Positions 27,739 through 37,907 of a stretch of 42,992 bases of DNA are shown one piece after another (position 1 is the stretch's first letter; each line of letters opens with the position of its first letter). Below the pieces are notes generated by a model, which did no database searches, had not been told where the DNA came from, and saw only the letters and a list, made by a program, of their open reading frames with translations. Origin of the DNA: Nitrospinota bacterium (GTDB lineage: Bacteria; Nitrospinota_A; JADGAW01). A program made the translations under genes and the position numbers. Location of the stretch: contig JADGAW010000002.1 in NCBI GenBank assembly GCA_015231815.1, forward strand, positions 1-42,992, in the 5' to 3' direction.

Positions 27739-30162
27739 ATGAAAAAAGAAAAACCACCAAATAAATTTTCACCGGATCAGGAGATTAATGATGATCTTGA
27801 CCTTGAAACACTTAAAATACCCAAGACTCTTCCCCTTCTACCTGTACGGGATATTGTTGTTTTTCCCCACATGATTATTCCCCTGTATGTCGGGAGAGAA
27901 TCTTCGATACGTGCAGTTGAGAAATCCTTGGCTTCTAACAGGCTCATTTTGCTTGCAACACAAAAAAATCCTCAGGTAGATGATCCGGAAGGTAACGACC
28001 TCTACAAAACAGGAACAGTTGTTATTGTCATCCGAATGCTGAAAATGCCTGATGAAAGAATTAAAATTCTTGTTCAGGGAGTTAAACGGGCAAAGCTACT
28101 GAAGGTGGTAAATAATGAAGTTTATTTAAAGGGAAATTTAAATACCATCGAGGAAAGTGAACCCGATGCCTCAAGCTTGAAGCAAGAAGCAATGATGAGG
28201 ATATGTAAGGAAACAATTTACGAAATGATTCAGCATGGAAAGAGTCTTCCCCCGGATTTTATGGTTGTTATTGAAAACCTTGATTCTCCAGGAAAATTAG
28301 CTGATCTGGTTATTGCAAACCTCAATTTAAAGGTTAAAGATTTACAGGAAGTTCTTGAACTTACTGCGCCGTTAAAAAGGCTGAAAAGGGTTATCGAAAT
28401 ATTAAAGAACGAATTCAGTTTGTTGAAAGTACAATCACAAATTCAAACGGAAACCCAACAGGAGATAGGAAAAACTCAAAGAGACTATTACTTACGGGAA
28501 CAGCTTAAGGCAATAAAAAAAGAGCTGGGTGATTATGAAGACAAAGCAGATGAAATAGAAGAATTTCAGGAAAAGATTAAAAAAGCAAAAATGCCGAAAA
28601 AAGCCAAAGAAGAGGCAAATAAACAGCTCAAAAGAATGGGAAAAATGCATCCTGAATCTGCTGAAGCAACAACGGTGAGAACCTTTCTTGAATGGATGGT
28701 TGAACTTCCCTGGAGCATTTTGACCAAAGATAATCTGGATATTAAGAAAGCATCAAAAACATTAAATAACGACCATTTTGGTCTGGAAAAAATCAAAGAC
28801 AGAATTTTGGAGCATTTAAGTGTTAAAAAACTCAACAAAAACATGAAGGGACCTATTCTTTGTTTTGTTGGTCCTCCCGGAGTGGGTAAAACATCCCTTG
28901 GGCGCTCCATTGCACGAAGTATGGAAAAGAAATTCATCAGAATATCTCTTGGAGGAGTAAGGGATGAAGCAGAAATTCGAGGACATAGAAGAACCTACGT
29001 TGGGGCATTGCCTGGAAGAGTTATTCAGGGACTAAAAACTGCTGGTTCTTCAAACCCTATTTTTATGTTAGACGAAATAGATAAGATTGGAACTGACTTT
29101 CGAGGTGACCCTTCTTCTGCATTGTTGGAAGTATTGGATCCTGAACAAAATAATAGTTTTACCGACCACTATCTTGGTGTGGAGTATGACCTTTCAAAGG
29201 TGATGTTTATTGCAACGGCAAATATAGCTGACCCCATTCCATCGGCATTAAAAGACAGGATGGAAATCATTCGACTCTCAGGCTATACCCTTGAAGAAAA
29301 ATTTGAAATAGCAAAAAGATATTTAATTCCAAGAGTTTTAAAGGAGAATGGAATTGAAAAATTAAATGTTTCCTTTAGCAAGAATGCTATTATTGAAATA
29401 ATCACCTTTTATACGAGAGAAGCAGGATTAAGAAACCTTGAGCGAAAACTCTCTGAAATTTGCAGAAAGATTGCCAGACTTTATGCTGAGAATAAGTTTT
29501 CCAAAAAATATGAAATAAGTAAAGCTAAGGTAAATTCGTTGCTTGGTCCACAGATTTTTATTCCTGAAACAGACCTTGACTTCGACCGGGTTGGAACGGC
29601 AACAGGGCTTGCCTGGACTTCTGTGGGAGGGGAAATCCTTCATATTGAAGTTGTGGTGATGAAAGGAAAAGGAGTACTTTCCATTACCGGACAATTAGGC
29701 GATGTAATGAAAGAGTCTGCAAAAGCTGCCTTAAGCTATATTCGTTCAAAAGCAGATTTATTTGGAATAAGTCCCGATATTTTTTCTAAACATGATTATC
29801 ATATTCATGTTCCGGCAGGGGGAATCCCAAAGGATGGTCCTTCAGCAGGCATTACCATTACAACAGCATTAATTTCCGCCTTTACCAAGGTTCCTGTTCA
29901 GAGCAACTTTGCTATGACGGGGGAAATTACCTTAAGGGGCAGGGTATTACCCATTGGCGGACTGAAAGAAAAATCACTTGCTGCTTTAAGTGCCGGAATT
30001 ACGAACATTATTATTCCCAAGGACAATGAAAAGGATTTACCGGAAATACCTCCCTATATTCGGAAAAAGCTCAACTTTATTTCGGTAAAGAACTATGATG
30101 AAATAGTTAATCACGTTCTCCCGTCTCCTAAGAAGAAAAAAACGACCAGAAAGAAAAAATAA
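27739..30162 (+). CDS. lon: ATP-dependent protease La (Lon)
   Basis: LPLLPVRDIVVFPHMIIPLYVGRE; GPPGVGKTSLGRSIA; catalytic PKDGPSAGIT and GGLKEKSLAA. Confidence 0.98.
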   Translation: MKKEKPPNKFSPDQEINDDLDLETLKIPKTLPLLPVRDIVVFPHMIIPLYVGRESSIRAVEKSLASNRLILLATQKNPQVDDPEGNDLYKTGTVVIVIRMLKMPDERIKILVQGVKRAKLLKVVNNEVYLKGNLNTIEESEPDASSLKQEAMMRICKETIYEMIQHGKSLPPDFMVVIENLDSPGKLADLVIANLNLKVKDLQEVLELTAPLKRLKRVIEILKNEFSLLKVQSQIQTETQQEIGKTQRDYYLREQLKAIKKELGDYEDKADEIEEFQEKIKKAKMPKKAKEEANKQLKRMGKMHPESAEATTVRTFLEWMVELPWSILTKDNLDIKKASKTLNNDHFGLEKIKDRILEHLSVKKLNKNMKGPILCFVGPPGVGKTSLGRSIARSMEKKFIRISLGGVRDEAEIRGHRRTYVGALPGRVIQGLKTAGSSNPIFMLDEIDKIGTDFRGDPSSALLEVLDPEQNNSFTDHYLGVEYDLSKVMFIATANIADPIPSALKDRMEIIRLSGYTLEEKFEIAKRYLIPRVLKENGIEKLNVSFSKNAIIEIITFYTREAGLRNLERKLSEICRKIARLYAENKFSKKYEISKAKVNSLLGPQIFIPETDLDFDRVGTATGLAWTSVGGEILHIEVVVMKGKGVLSITGQLGDVMKESAKAALSYIRSKADLFGISPDIFSKHDYHIHVPAGGIPKDGPSAGITITTALISAFTKVPVQSNFAMTGEITLRGRVLPIGGLKEKSLAALSAGITNIIIPKDNEKDLPEIPPYIRKKLNFISVKNYDEIVNHVLPSPKKKKTTRKKK

Positions 30163-30163
30163 T

Positions 30164-30547
30164 ATGGAAAAAGAATCTTTCCTTGAAAAGGCTGTGAGAG
30201 CGGTGGAAGATATGAAAGGAATTAATATTTCGATTATTAATGTTGAAAATATTGTTACCCACATGGACTATGTTTTTATATGCTCCGGCACATCAGATCG
30301 ACATGTAATCTCAATTGCTGAAAATTTAAAGTCAAAGGTTAAAAGAAGTGCAAAGCCGTTTAGTATAGAAGGTATGGATGATGGAAACTGGGTTTTATTA
30401 GATTATGGCTGGATTATTTTCCATGTATTTAGAGAGGAAGTGAGAGAATATTACCGATTGGAAGAACTTTGGCGTAATGGTAAATTTATAGAAGCTTCAC
30501 ATTACCTGAAAGATGTTCTACCGAAAAAGGTATTAAGCTCAGCATAG
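30164..30547 (+). CDS. rsfS: Ribosome silencing factor
   Basis: SGTSDRHVISIAENLK; EGMDDGNWVLLDYGWIIFHVFREEVREYYRLEELW. Confidence 0.95.
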   Translation: MEKESFLEKAVRAVEDMKGINISIINVENIVTHMDYVFICSGTSDRHVISIAENLKSKVKRSAKPFSIEGMDDGNWVLLDYGWIIFHVFREEVREYYRLEELWRNGKFIEASHYLKDVLPKKVLSSA

Positions 30548-30602
30548 GCAGTTCTTTGTAATTACTCTTAAGAGAAAACCGAAACCAGTAAACTGTAAAA
30601 AA

Positions 30603-31460
30603 ATGGCGATGAAAATTGTGAGTCATGGGCTTGATTCCATTGAATTAAGTGATAAAACCTTTTATAAGTTTTCCAAGTTAATTTACGCACAGGCAGGAAT
30701 TGTTCTCGGAGATGCCAAGAAGCAACTGGTTAAGTCCCGGCTTATAAAAAGAATTCGAACATTGGGGCTTGAAAGCTTTGACGAATATTTCAAATACATT
30801 GAAAAAAGTAATTTCAGTGGTGAAGAAATGATTCTCATGCTTGATGCTATTTCCACCAACAAGACTCATTTTTTTCGGGAAGAATCCCATTTTAACTTTC
30901 TGACCAGTAACGTTTTGCCCGATATCGTTGCAAAACATCCGACTAAATATGCGATTAAAGTTTGGTCTGCTGCCTGTTCCACTGGTGAAGAAGTTTATAC
31001 CCTCGGCATTGTTTTGTCAGAATTCTTGAAAAATAACAGTAACTACACCTTTAATTTTCTTGCTACGGACATCTCCACAAAAGTATTGCAAAAAGCTGAA
31101 CTTGGTGTTTACCCAAGTGAGAATGTCGTGGGCATAAGTAAGAACCTGTTAAGAACGTACTTTCAAAAAGGTCAAAATAACTTTGCTGACAAGTTTAGAG
31201 TTAAAGAAAGTCTGAGAAAAATCACGACCTTTAAACGTCTGAACTTTATGGATGCTGACTGGGGAATTCGGGATTCCTTCGATATTATTTTTTGTCGGAA
31301 CGCAATGATTTATTTTGATAAACCAACCCAGAAAACTCTCGTAGGAAGGTTTCATCAATATCTTAAACCAGGAGGTTATTTGTTTATTGGACACTCAGAA
31401 AGTTTACTTGATAGCCGTCATCTCTTTAAGTATATTCAACCTACGGTATATCAAAAGTAA
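30603..31460 (+). CDS. CheR-type protein-glutamate O-methyltransferase
   Basis: STNKTHFFREESHF; KVWSAACSTGEEVYTLGIVLSEF; LATDISTKVLQKAELGVYP; FDIIFCRNAMIYFDKPTQ; YLFIGHSESL. Confidence 0.92.
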   Translation: MAMKIVSHGLDSIELSDKTFYKFSKLIYAQAGIVLGDAKKQLVKSRLIKRIRTLGLESFDEYFKYIEKSNFSGEEMILMLDAISTNKTHFFREESHFNFLTSNVLPDIVAKHPTKYAIKVWSAACSTGEEVYTLGIVLSEFLKNNSNYTFNFLATDISTKVLQKAELGVYPSENVVGISKNLLRTYFQKGQNNFADKFRVKESLRKITTFKRLNFMDADWGIRDSFDIIFCRNAMIYFDKPTQKTLVGRFHQYLKPGGYLFIGHSESLLDSRHLFKYIQPTVYQK

Positions 31461-31463
31461 TTC

Positions 31464-32567
31464 ATGTCTAATTTACAAATTGACCGACGGATTTTTTCCA
31501 ATGTGGATTACACCCTCATTCTTCTCACTGTAATACTGGCAATTATTGGGATTTTTGCAATAAAAGCAGCAACCTTTCATACAGAAGGGTTCATGAAGGA
31601 ACTCTATTTCAAACAGTTAATTTGGGTTGGAGTCGGGATTGTTGCAATGATATCTGTTATGTTTATCGACTTTAGGGAACTTGCACGATTTGCCTACTTT
31701 TTTTATTTCATCAGTATCTGTTTGTTGCTCTATGTTCATTTTTTTGGAAAAGTTATTTACGGAGCACAAAGGTGGATTGATTTAGGTTTTTTTTCCTTTC
31801 AGGTTTCTGAGTTTGCAAAGATTGCCGTTATTCTTTCCCTCGCTAAATTTTTTGATGATGATAAAAAGGAGCATACGCTTGTTGACCTCATTTTCCCCAC
31901 AATTTTAATGTTATTGGTTTTTTTGCTTATTGCCAAAGAACCGGATTTAGGTACTGCTCTCATGCTTGCAGCAGGCTATATTGTCGTTGTTACTTTGACG
32001 GCTATAAAACGGTCAACCTTATGGAATATTGTTAAAGTTGTTGTAATCCTGCTTCCCTTTTCCTGGTTTTTTTTACATGATTATCAGAAAAAAAGAATTT
32101 TTACCCTCTTTGATCCTTCACTCGATCCTCTAGGAACCGGTTATCATACTCTTCAGGCAAAAATTGCCATTGGTTCAGGGAGAATTTGGGGAACAGGAGT
32201 AGGTGGAACGCAAAGCAGACTTAACTTCCTTCCGGAAAGGCATACTGACTTTATTTTTGCCGTAATTTCTGAAAGTTTTGGAATTGTTGGGGCAACGATT
32301 GTCCTGATATTGTTAATGGCTCTTATCATTAAATGTTTTATGATTACCGCAACCTTACGGGACAGGTTCTCAACAATTCTTTGTGGGGGATTATCTGGTT
32401 TGCTGGCAAGTTATATTACTTTTAACATTGGGATGGAACTCGGACTTTTCCCCGTAGTGGGAATTCCTCTGCCTCTTGTCAGTTATGGAGGTTCCTCAAT
32501 TGTTTTTACCTTTATTTCCATTGGGATTATTATTTCCCTTAAAAGTCATCGCTTTAGAGTACCGTAA
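31464..32567 (+). CDS. rodA: Rod shape-determining SEDS protein RodA
   Basis: KEPDLGTALMLAAG; GSGRIWGTGVGGTQSRLNFLPERHTDFIFAVISESFG; VGIPLPLVSYGGSSIV. Confidence 0.95.
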   Translation: MSNLQIDRRIFSNVDYTLILLTVILAIIGIFAIKAATFHTEGFMKELYFKQLIWVGVGIVAMISVMFIDFRELARFAYFFYFISICLLLYVHFFGKVIYGAQRWIDLGFFSFQVSEFAKIAVILSLAKFFDDDKKEHTLVDLIFPTILMLLVFLLIAKEPDLGTALMLAAGYIVVVTLTAIKRSTLWNIVKVVVILLPFSWFFLHDYQKKRIFTLFDPSLDPLGTGYHTLQAKIAIGSGRIWGTGVGGTQSRLNFLPERHTDFIFAVISESFGIVGATIVLILLMALIIKCFMITATLRDRFSTILCGGLSGLLASYITFNIGMELGLFPVVGIPLPLVSYGGSSIVFTFISIGIIISLKSHRFRVP

Positions 32568-32598
32568 GTTTTGGACTTTTTGAATAACAGGTACGTTT

Positions 32599-33537
32599 TT
32601 ACCATTCAATAATAGAAGCACCCCAGGTAAAACCGCCCCCAAAGGCAACAAACATTATTTTGTCCCCTTTCTTTATCAACCCTTTTTCATCTGCTTCATT
32701 TAGAGCAATTGGTATCGATGCAGCGGAAGTATTTCCATACTCACCAACATTGATATAGACCTTTTCTTTGGGGATTTTTAGTAAATCACCCAGTGCATTA
32801 ATAATTCGTAGATTTGCCTGATGAGGGATAAAAAGAGCAATGTCTTCGGTTTTTAATCCACAACTTTTTAAAATTTCCGTGGTGATATCACCCATTGAAC
32901 GAATGGCTATTTTAAAAACTGTATTTCCTTTCATGTCAATATATTTTCTGTCAGGAACAGCAAGGAGATCGGCATATTTTCCATCAGATTTAATAATGTT
33001 CTTAAAAACTGAAGTATTCTGTTCCTCTTCCCTTTTTACAATTACTCCCGCAGCACCATCTCCAAAAAGGATACAGGTGTTTCTGTCTTCCCAGTTAATA
33101 ATTTCTGAAAACTTTTCAGTACAAATTATCATGGCAGTTGAATATGTTCCTATTTTTAAATATTGTTCGACAATTGAAAGGGAATATATAAAGCCTGAAC
33201 AAGCGGCAGATATATCAAAGGCAACAGCGTTTTTGAGACCAAGTCCTGTTTGAATTAAACATGCTGTAGAGGGAAAATTCATGTCGGGGGTTGCTGTGGC
33301 AACAACAAGCAATTCTATTTCTTCCGGCTTAATTCCTGATTTTTCCAAAATATTTTTGCCGGCTTTTATCCCCATTGCTGAAGCAGTTTCATTTTTTGCA
33401 GCAATATGTCTGTTTTTTATTCCTGTTCTTGTTGTAATCCATTCATCGGAAGTATCGACCATTTTTTCCAGATCGGCATTGCTGAGAACCTTTTTAGGAG
33501 CATAACTCCCGGTAGCAATAATTTTAATTCCGAACAT
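32599..33537 (-). CDS. fabH: Beta-ketoacyl-ACP synthase III
   Basis: TSDEWITTRTGIKNRHIA; FDISAACSGFIYSLS; PHQANLRIINALG; VGEYGNTSAASIPIAL. Confidence 0.97.
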   Translation of the reverse strand: MFGIKIIATGSYAPKKVLSNADLEKMVDTSDEWITTRTGIKNRHIAAKNETASAMGIKAGKNILEKSGIKPEEIELLVVATATPDMNFPSTACLIQTGLGLKNAVAFDISAACSGFIYSLSIVEQYLKIGTYSTAMIICTEKFSEIINWEDRNTCILFGDGAAGVIVKREEEQNTSVFKNIIKSDGKYADLLAVPDRKYIDMKGNTVFKIAIRSMGDITTEILKSCGLKTEDIALFIPHQANLRIINALGDLLKIPKEKVYINVGEYGNTSAASIPIALNEADEKGLIKKGDKIMFVAFGGGFTWGASIIEW

Positions 33538-33540
33538 ACT

Positions 33541-34602
33541 TTAGGGGTTTAACGAATCCTTAATATTTTGCCAAAGGGATGGAGCTCTTTTTGAGGACAT
33601 TTTTACTTCGCTGTTTTTCTCCATCTCTTCTTTAATGTGGGTGTTCACTTCTTTGTTGATTAAATCTCCAGCCAATTTAATTGCATTCATTATAGAACGA
33701 TAATTGGAGCTTCCGTGAGAAATTACCACAGTTCCGTTAACTCCCAGCAGTAGAGCCCCGCCATATTCGTGGTAATCAACTTTCTTTTTAAAGATTTGTA
33801 AAAAAGGTTTAACCAAAACATAGCCTAATTTTCCCCGCCATCCGGAAGAAAAGATGATTTTTAATTCGTTCATCATAAAACCAGCAAGACTTTCACTTAT
33901 TTTTAAAGCAATATTACCGGTAAATCCATCGCAGACTACAACATCGGCTTTTCCGCTGTAGAATTCCTTACCTTCAATATTTCCAATAAAGTTTAGGGAA
34001 CTTTTATTCATGAGAGTATAGGCATCTTTCGTCACTTCATTACCTTTTCCCTCTTCTTCACCAATACTTAATAAGCCAACTGTGGGGTTTTCTTTTTCCA
34101 TGACATAACGGGAAAAAACTTCAGCCATAACGCCAAATTGAAAAAGCTGGTTAGCGTGAACTTCAATATTGGCTCCAGCATCTATGAGAAGGAGATTTTT
34201 TTTTGCGGTGGGGAGGACAGCACCAATTGCAGGACGATCAATTCCTTCAAGAGTGCGTAAGAATAACGTGGCAGCTGCTAAAACAGCTCCAGTATTTCCA
34301 GCACTGACAAAAGCCGTATTATTCTTGTCCTTAATTTCTTCTATTCCAATACGAATGGATGAGTTTCTTTTTTTTCTGATGGCACTTGATGGAGATTCGT
34401 TCATTTCAATAACCTCTTCAGCATGCAAAATATCTATAGGAAGAGTTTCAGAATCATGATACTTCTTAAGTTCTGCTTCCAAGACATCCTGTTTCCCAAC
34501 AATTCGTATTGGAAAATTAAAGTCCCTTGCAGCATGAACTGCTCCTTTGACTATTTCGGATGGGGAATTATCTCCCCCCATCCCATCTAAGATTATCTTC
34601 AA
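33541..34602 (-). CDS. plsX: Phosphate acyltransferase PlsX
   Basis: MKIILDGMGGDNSPSEIVKGA; SAGNTGAVLAAA; VVCDGFTGNIALK; GGALLLGVNGTVVISHGSS. Confidence 0.97.
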   Translation of the reverse strand: MKIILDGMGGDNSPSEIVKGAVHAARDFNFPIRIVGKQDVLEAELKKYHDSETLPIDILHAEEVIEMNESPSSAIRKKRNSSIRIGIEEIKDKNNTAFVSAGNTGAVLAAATLFLRTLEGIDRPAIGAVLPTAKKNLLLIDAGANIEVHANQLFQFGVMAEVFSRYVMEKENPTVGLLSIGEEEGKGNEVTKDAYTLMNKSSLNFIGNIEGKEFYSGKADVVVCDGFTGNIALKISESLAGFMMNELKIIFSSGWRGKLGYVLVKPFLQIFKKKVDYHEYGGALLLGVNGTVVISHGSSNYRSIMNAIKLAGDLINKEVNTHIKEEMEKNSEVKMSSKRAPSLWQNIKDSLNP

Positions 34603-34618
34603 GTCCGTCCAATTGTAG

Positions 34619-34798
34619 TTAAACGTTTACTTTAATAACTTCAACACCCTTATACATGCCGCATTTTAGGCAAACATGATGAGGAAGTTTTGGTTCATTA
34701 CAGTGAGGACAAGTGGAAAAGTTGGTTAAAGTAATGCTGTCATGTGAACGTCTTTTATCTCTTCTTGCCCTTGATCCTTTTTTCTTAGGTACTGCCAT
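34619..34798 (-). CDS. rpmF: 50S ribosomal protein L32 (59 aa, below the ORF-track threshold)
   Basis: Translated by hand: [59 protein letters not shown]. Confidence 0.95.
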   Translation of the reverse strand: MAVPKKKGSRARRDKRRSHDSITLTNFSTCPHCNEPKLPHHVCLKCGMYKGVEVIKVNV

Positions 34799-34896
34799 GA
34801 TGCCTCCAAATGGTTAATAATGTATTTTTTCTGTTTGAGCTTTTGAAACCCGCTATTTTATCATAAGATATGCCGTAACTTCCCTAAAGAGAGCGA

Positions 34897-35607
34897 TTAT
34901 TGCTCGGTCAGAAAATAAATATAACGCAAGCAATTATTACAGGTCATAAGTTCCTTGAGTTTCTTTAATTCAATAAAATCCTGAGGAGGAATTGTGTGAA
35001 AACAGCCTTGGCAAATACCGTCAATTACTTCAACCAGCGGTTTGTTGTGAGTCCTCTCCTTAAGTTTGAGATAAATTCTTAATATTCCCGGAGACATTGA
35101 TTTCTCAAACTCTTCTACCTGACCAGAAAGGGTCATTATTTTTTCTTCCGCCTCTTTTATCTGTTGGTTATGGTCGCCTTTTTGGTCGTTTAACTCTTTT
35201 TCAGCAGATTTAAACTCTTCCTGAGCTTTTTGTGATGCTTCTTTAACCGATTCTGTTTTTTCCATCAGTTCCAGTATTTTTTCCTCAAAACTATCGATTG
35301 TTTTTTCGTGTCCTTCTATTTCACTGATTAGGGCTTTATATTCCTTGTTGGTTTTTACTTCGTTTTGCTTAACCCTGCATTTAACTATTTTTGCTTTACA
35401 ATCTTCTATATCCTGCTCATATTTTTTAATGGAATCTGCTATTTCCTTTTCATTGCCTAAAACAACGTTCAGCTCTCCCAAAGCTTTTTCTTTGTGTTCT
35501 TCAAGAACGTTAATCTCTTCCTTTAATGTTTTTACTTTTTTAATTTCTTCATTTACATGATTAAGACATTCCTGAATATCAATTAGAAGGGAGAGGTCAT
35601 TGTCCAT
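34897..35607 (-). CDS. Coiled-coil plus C-terminal C4 zinc-ribbon protein
   Basis: Long charged coiled coil; C-terminal CQGCFHTIPPQDFIELKKLKELMTCNNCLRYIYF. Confidence 0.9.
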   Translation of the reverse strand: MDNDLSLLIDIQECLNHVNEEIKKVKTLKEEINVLEEHKEKALGELNVVLGNEKEIADSIKKYEQDIEDCKAKIVKCRVKQNEVKTNKEYKALISEIEGHEKTIDSFEEKILELMEKTESVKEASQKAQEEFKSAEKELNDQKGDHNQQIKEAEEKIMTLSGQVEEFEKSMSPGILRIYLKLKERTHNKPLVEVIDGICQGCFHTIPPQDFIELKKLKELMTCNNCLRYIYFLTEQ

Positions 35608-35696
35608 ATTTGGCAGGGATTTATGTTATTAAAACTTTTTTGAAGGGGGTATTATAATATGCTAAACCTGCGATTTTTATTACCAACGTAAACTTT

Positions 35697-36332
35697 ATGC
35701 TGAAAGATTTAAATTATCTTGCCATTGAGGGTCCAATTGGAGCTGGAAAAACCTCTCTTGCTCTTAAGATTGGAAAGCGGCTTAGTGGTAAAGTTCTTCT
35801 TGAAGAGGTAGATAAAAATCCATTTTTAGGAAATTTTTACAAGGAAATTGATAAAGTAGCGTTTCCCACCCAAATCTTTTTTCTTCTTAACCGCTACAGG
35901 CAACAACAGGAATTACTTCAGAAAGATCTCTTTTGTAATTTAAATATTACCGATTACATGTTTTACCGGGACAGGTTGTTTGCATACATGAATCTTTCAG
36001 ATGAAGAATTGTCTCTTTATGAAGAGTTGTATGGAATGCTCACTAAAAAATTGGTTAAACCGGATTTAATTATTTACCTTGATGCCAGTACTCCCGTTTT
36101 ATTGAAAAGAATACGAAAAAGAGGTCGGGATTTTGAAAGGAATATGACAGAAGAATATCTTGAAGCAAGTAAAACCTCATTACACTATTTTTTCTTTCAT
36201 TATGATGAATCCCCTGTTTTGCTTATAAATACAGATAATGCTGATTTTATCAATAATGAAGAACAGTTTGAAAATCTCATGAGAAAGGTTGACAGCATTA
36301 AAGGTGGAAAAAATTATTACAACCCGTCATAG
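35697..36332 (+). CDS. Deoxynucleoside kinase
   Basis: YLAIEGPIGAGKTSLALKIGKRL; NPFLGNFYKE; ITDYMFYRDRLFAYMNL; RIRKRGRDFE. Confidence 0.92.
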   Translation: MLKDLNYLAIEGPIGAGKTSLALKIGKRLSGKVLLEEVDKNPFLGNFYKEIDKVAFPTQIFFLLNRYRQQQELLQKDLFCNLNITDYMFYRDRLFAYMNLSDEELSLYEELYGMLTKKLVKPDLIIYLDASTPVLLKRIRKRGRDFERNMTEEYLEASKTSLHYFFFHYDESPVLLINTDNADFINNEEQFENLMRKVDSIKGGKNYYNPS

Positions 36333-36403
36333 GAATTGTGTATTCCGGGATGAGTGATAAAATGACCTGAATTTCACTTTATTTACCTGATTTGATAAAA
36401 AAC

Positions 36404-37114
36404 ATGAGGTTAAAAAACCTGTTAATTGTCTTAATTCTTCCGATTGCTTTTTTACTCAATGGTTGCTCCATGTCTTCAAAGGAAAATGAAATTGGAGAAA
36501 AACCTCTTTGGGGTATTGAGGGTATTACCGTTTTGGATCAAACTGTTTACCTGAATGAAAAGGTAAACAATATAACGGACTTTAGACGTGGTATGACGGA
36601 AATGTTTAAAGTGCTTCGTGAAAATTTACGATCAACTAAGATTAGTGACAGAACCATTGTTGTCACTGACTTTCAAGATACGGAAAACCTGAACACTGTG
36701 ACAAAGTTTGGCCGATATTGCGGCTCTGAGGCATACGACAATCTTCCTGTTCTCGACTTTAATGTGGTTGAAGTTAAAACAGGCAAAAGTCTCTTCATCC
36801 TTAAAGGTATGGGGGAAATTATTCTGACCAGAAATGCTAAAGAGTTACGGAACAAATATCACTTTTCTTCTTTTTTAATTGGAACATATACCGTTACCAA
36901 CACCAGTGTGCAGGTTAATGCCCGAATTGTACGGGCAAAAGATCTTTGGGTACTTTCTTCTGCATCACTCGTAGCGAGCAGGGTGGATAATGAATTTCTG
37001 GATGATTTTTTTCCGGTAATGAAAAAGAAATTAGAAAATTGGTCAACAGATGTAAAAAAACCAGAAAAGAGAGTTATTCAGGAAAAGAATTATGAATATA
37101 AGATTAAAAAATAA
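36404..37114 (+). CDS. FlgO-like lipoprotein, paralog 1
   Basis: Lipobox MRLKNLLIVLILPIAFLLNGC; VVTDFQDTENLNTVTKFGRYCG...FLIGTYTVTNTSVQVNARIV; likely start ATG 36404. Confidence 0.72.
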   Translation: MRLKNLLIVLILPIAFLLNGCSMSSKENEIGEKPLWGIEGITVLDQTVYLNEKVNNITDFRRGMTEMFKVLRENLRSTKISDRTIVVTDFQDTENLNTVTKFGRYCGSEAYDNLPVLDFNVVEVKTGKSLFILKGMGEIILTRNAKELRNKYHFSSFLIGTYTVTNTSVQVNARIVRAKDLWVLSSASLVASRVDNEFLDDFFPVMKKKLENWSTDVKKPEKRVIQEKNYEYKIKK

Positions 37115-37907
37115 TTTTTTCATTGTTTTAATCCTGCCTTTACTCTTTTCAGGATGCGGGGATCCCTCCTTGGAGTTACTTAATTCTCCTATTTATGTTG
37201 ATAAGGGCAATGATTTTTTTGAGTTAAAGAGAAATACAGCTCCGCAATTACATGTAGCAAAAATGGCAAAGGATCTTGTTGGTAATGTTGAAACTGAAGA
37301 GGAGAAAATTTCAGAAATCGAAGAAAATAAAGAAAAAATCAGAAAAATTCTTGAAATGGATGTTGCCAGCTATGAAGTTGCTAAATACCAAAATGAAATT
37401 AAGGAACTAGAGAAAAAAATTAAAAAATTAGAAAAGAAGCGAGAAAAAAGTATAAAACAAAATAAATCAAAAACAGTCATAATTTCAACCTTTGTTGACA
37501 GCAACAACTTAGACGTTACCAATAAATTGGGAAGGCTTCTTTCTGAGGAACTTATTTCTAAAATGCACAAATATGGCTTTAATATTATTGAATTCAGGGC
37601 AACAAAAGAGTTGCATATTATGAAGCAAAAAGGCAGCTTTGCCATTTCCCGGGAAATAAGTAAATTACGCTCATCTTATGGAGCAAATTATGCCGTTATT
37701 GGTACATATAGCAATGCTGCTTCTTCGGTTTTAATAAATGCCCGTATGATTGATTTGGAAACCGCTGAGATTCAATCGGTAAGCAGTTATGAAATTACCA
37801 AAACTAAAGAAATCAAGTACCTTTTAAACCAGGATGTCATGCTTATGGAAAATGAGCAAAATCAAAGAAAAAACAAACCTATTTCTACAAATGTTTATGA
37901 AAGGTAG
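37092..37907 (+). CDS. FlgO-like lipoprotein, paralog 2, with a coiled-coil insertion
   Basis: Lipobox MNIRLKNNFFIVLILPLLFSGC; TFVDSNNLDVTNKLGRLLSEELISKMHKYGFNIIEFRAT...YAVIGTYSNAASSVLINARMIDLETAEI. Confidence 0.8.
   Translation: MNIRLKNNFFIVLILPLLFSGCGDPSLELLNSPIYVDKGNDFFELKRNTAPQLHVAKMAKDLVGNVETEEEKISEIEENKEKIRKILEMDVASYEVAKYQNEIKELEKKIKKLEKKREKSIKQNKSKTVIISTFVDSNNLDVTNKLGRLLSEELISKMHKYGFNIIEFRATKELHIMKQKGSFAISREISKLRSSYGANYAVIGTYSNAASSVLINARMIDLETAEIQSVSSYEITKTKEIKYLLNQDVMLMENEQNQRKNKPISTNVYER

Noticed and set aside
32840-33253. 137-aa ORF antisense to fabH
   Set aside because: Shadow ORF; fabH motifs fully explain the sequence.
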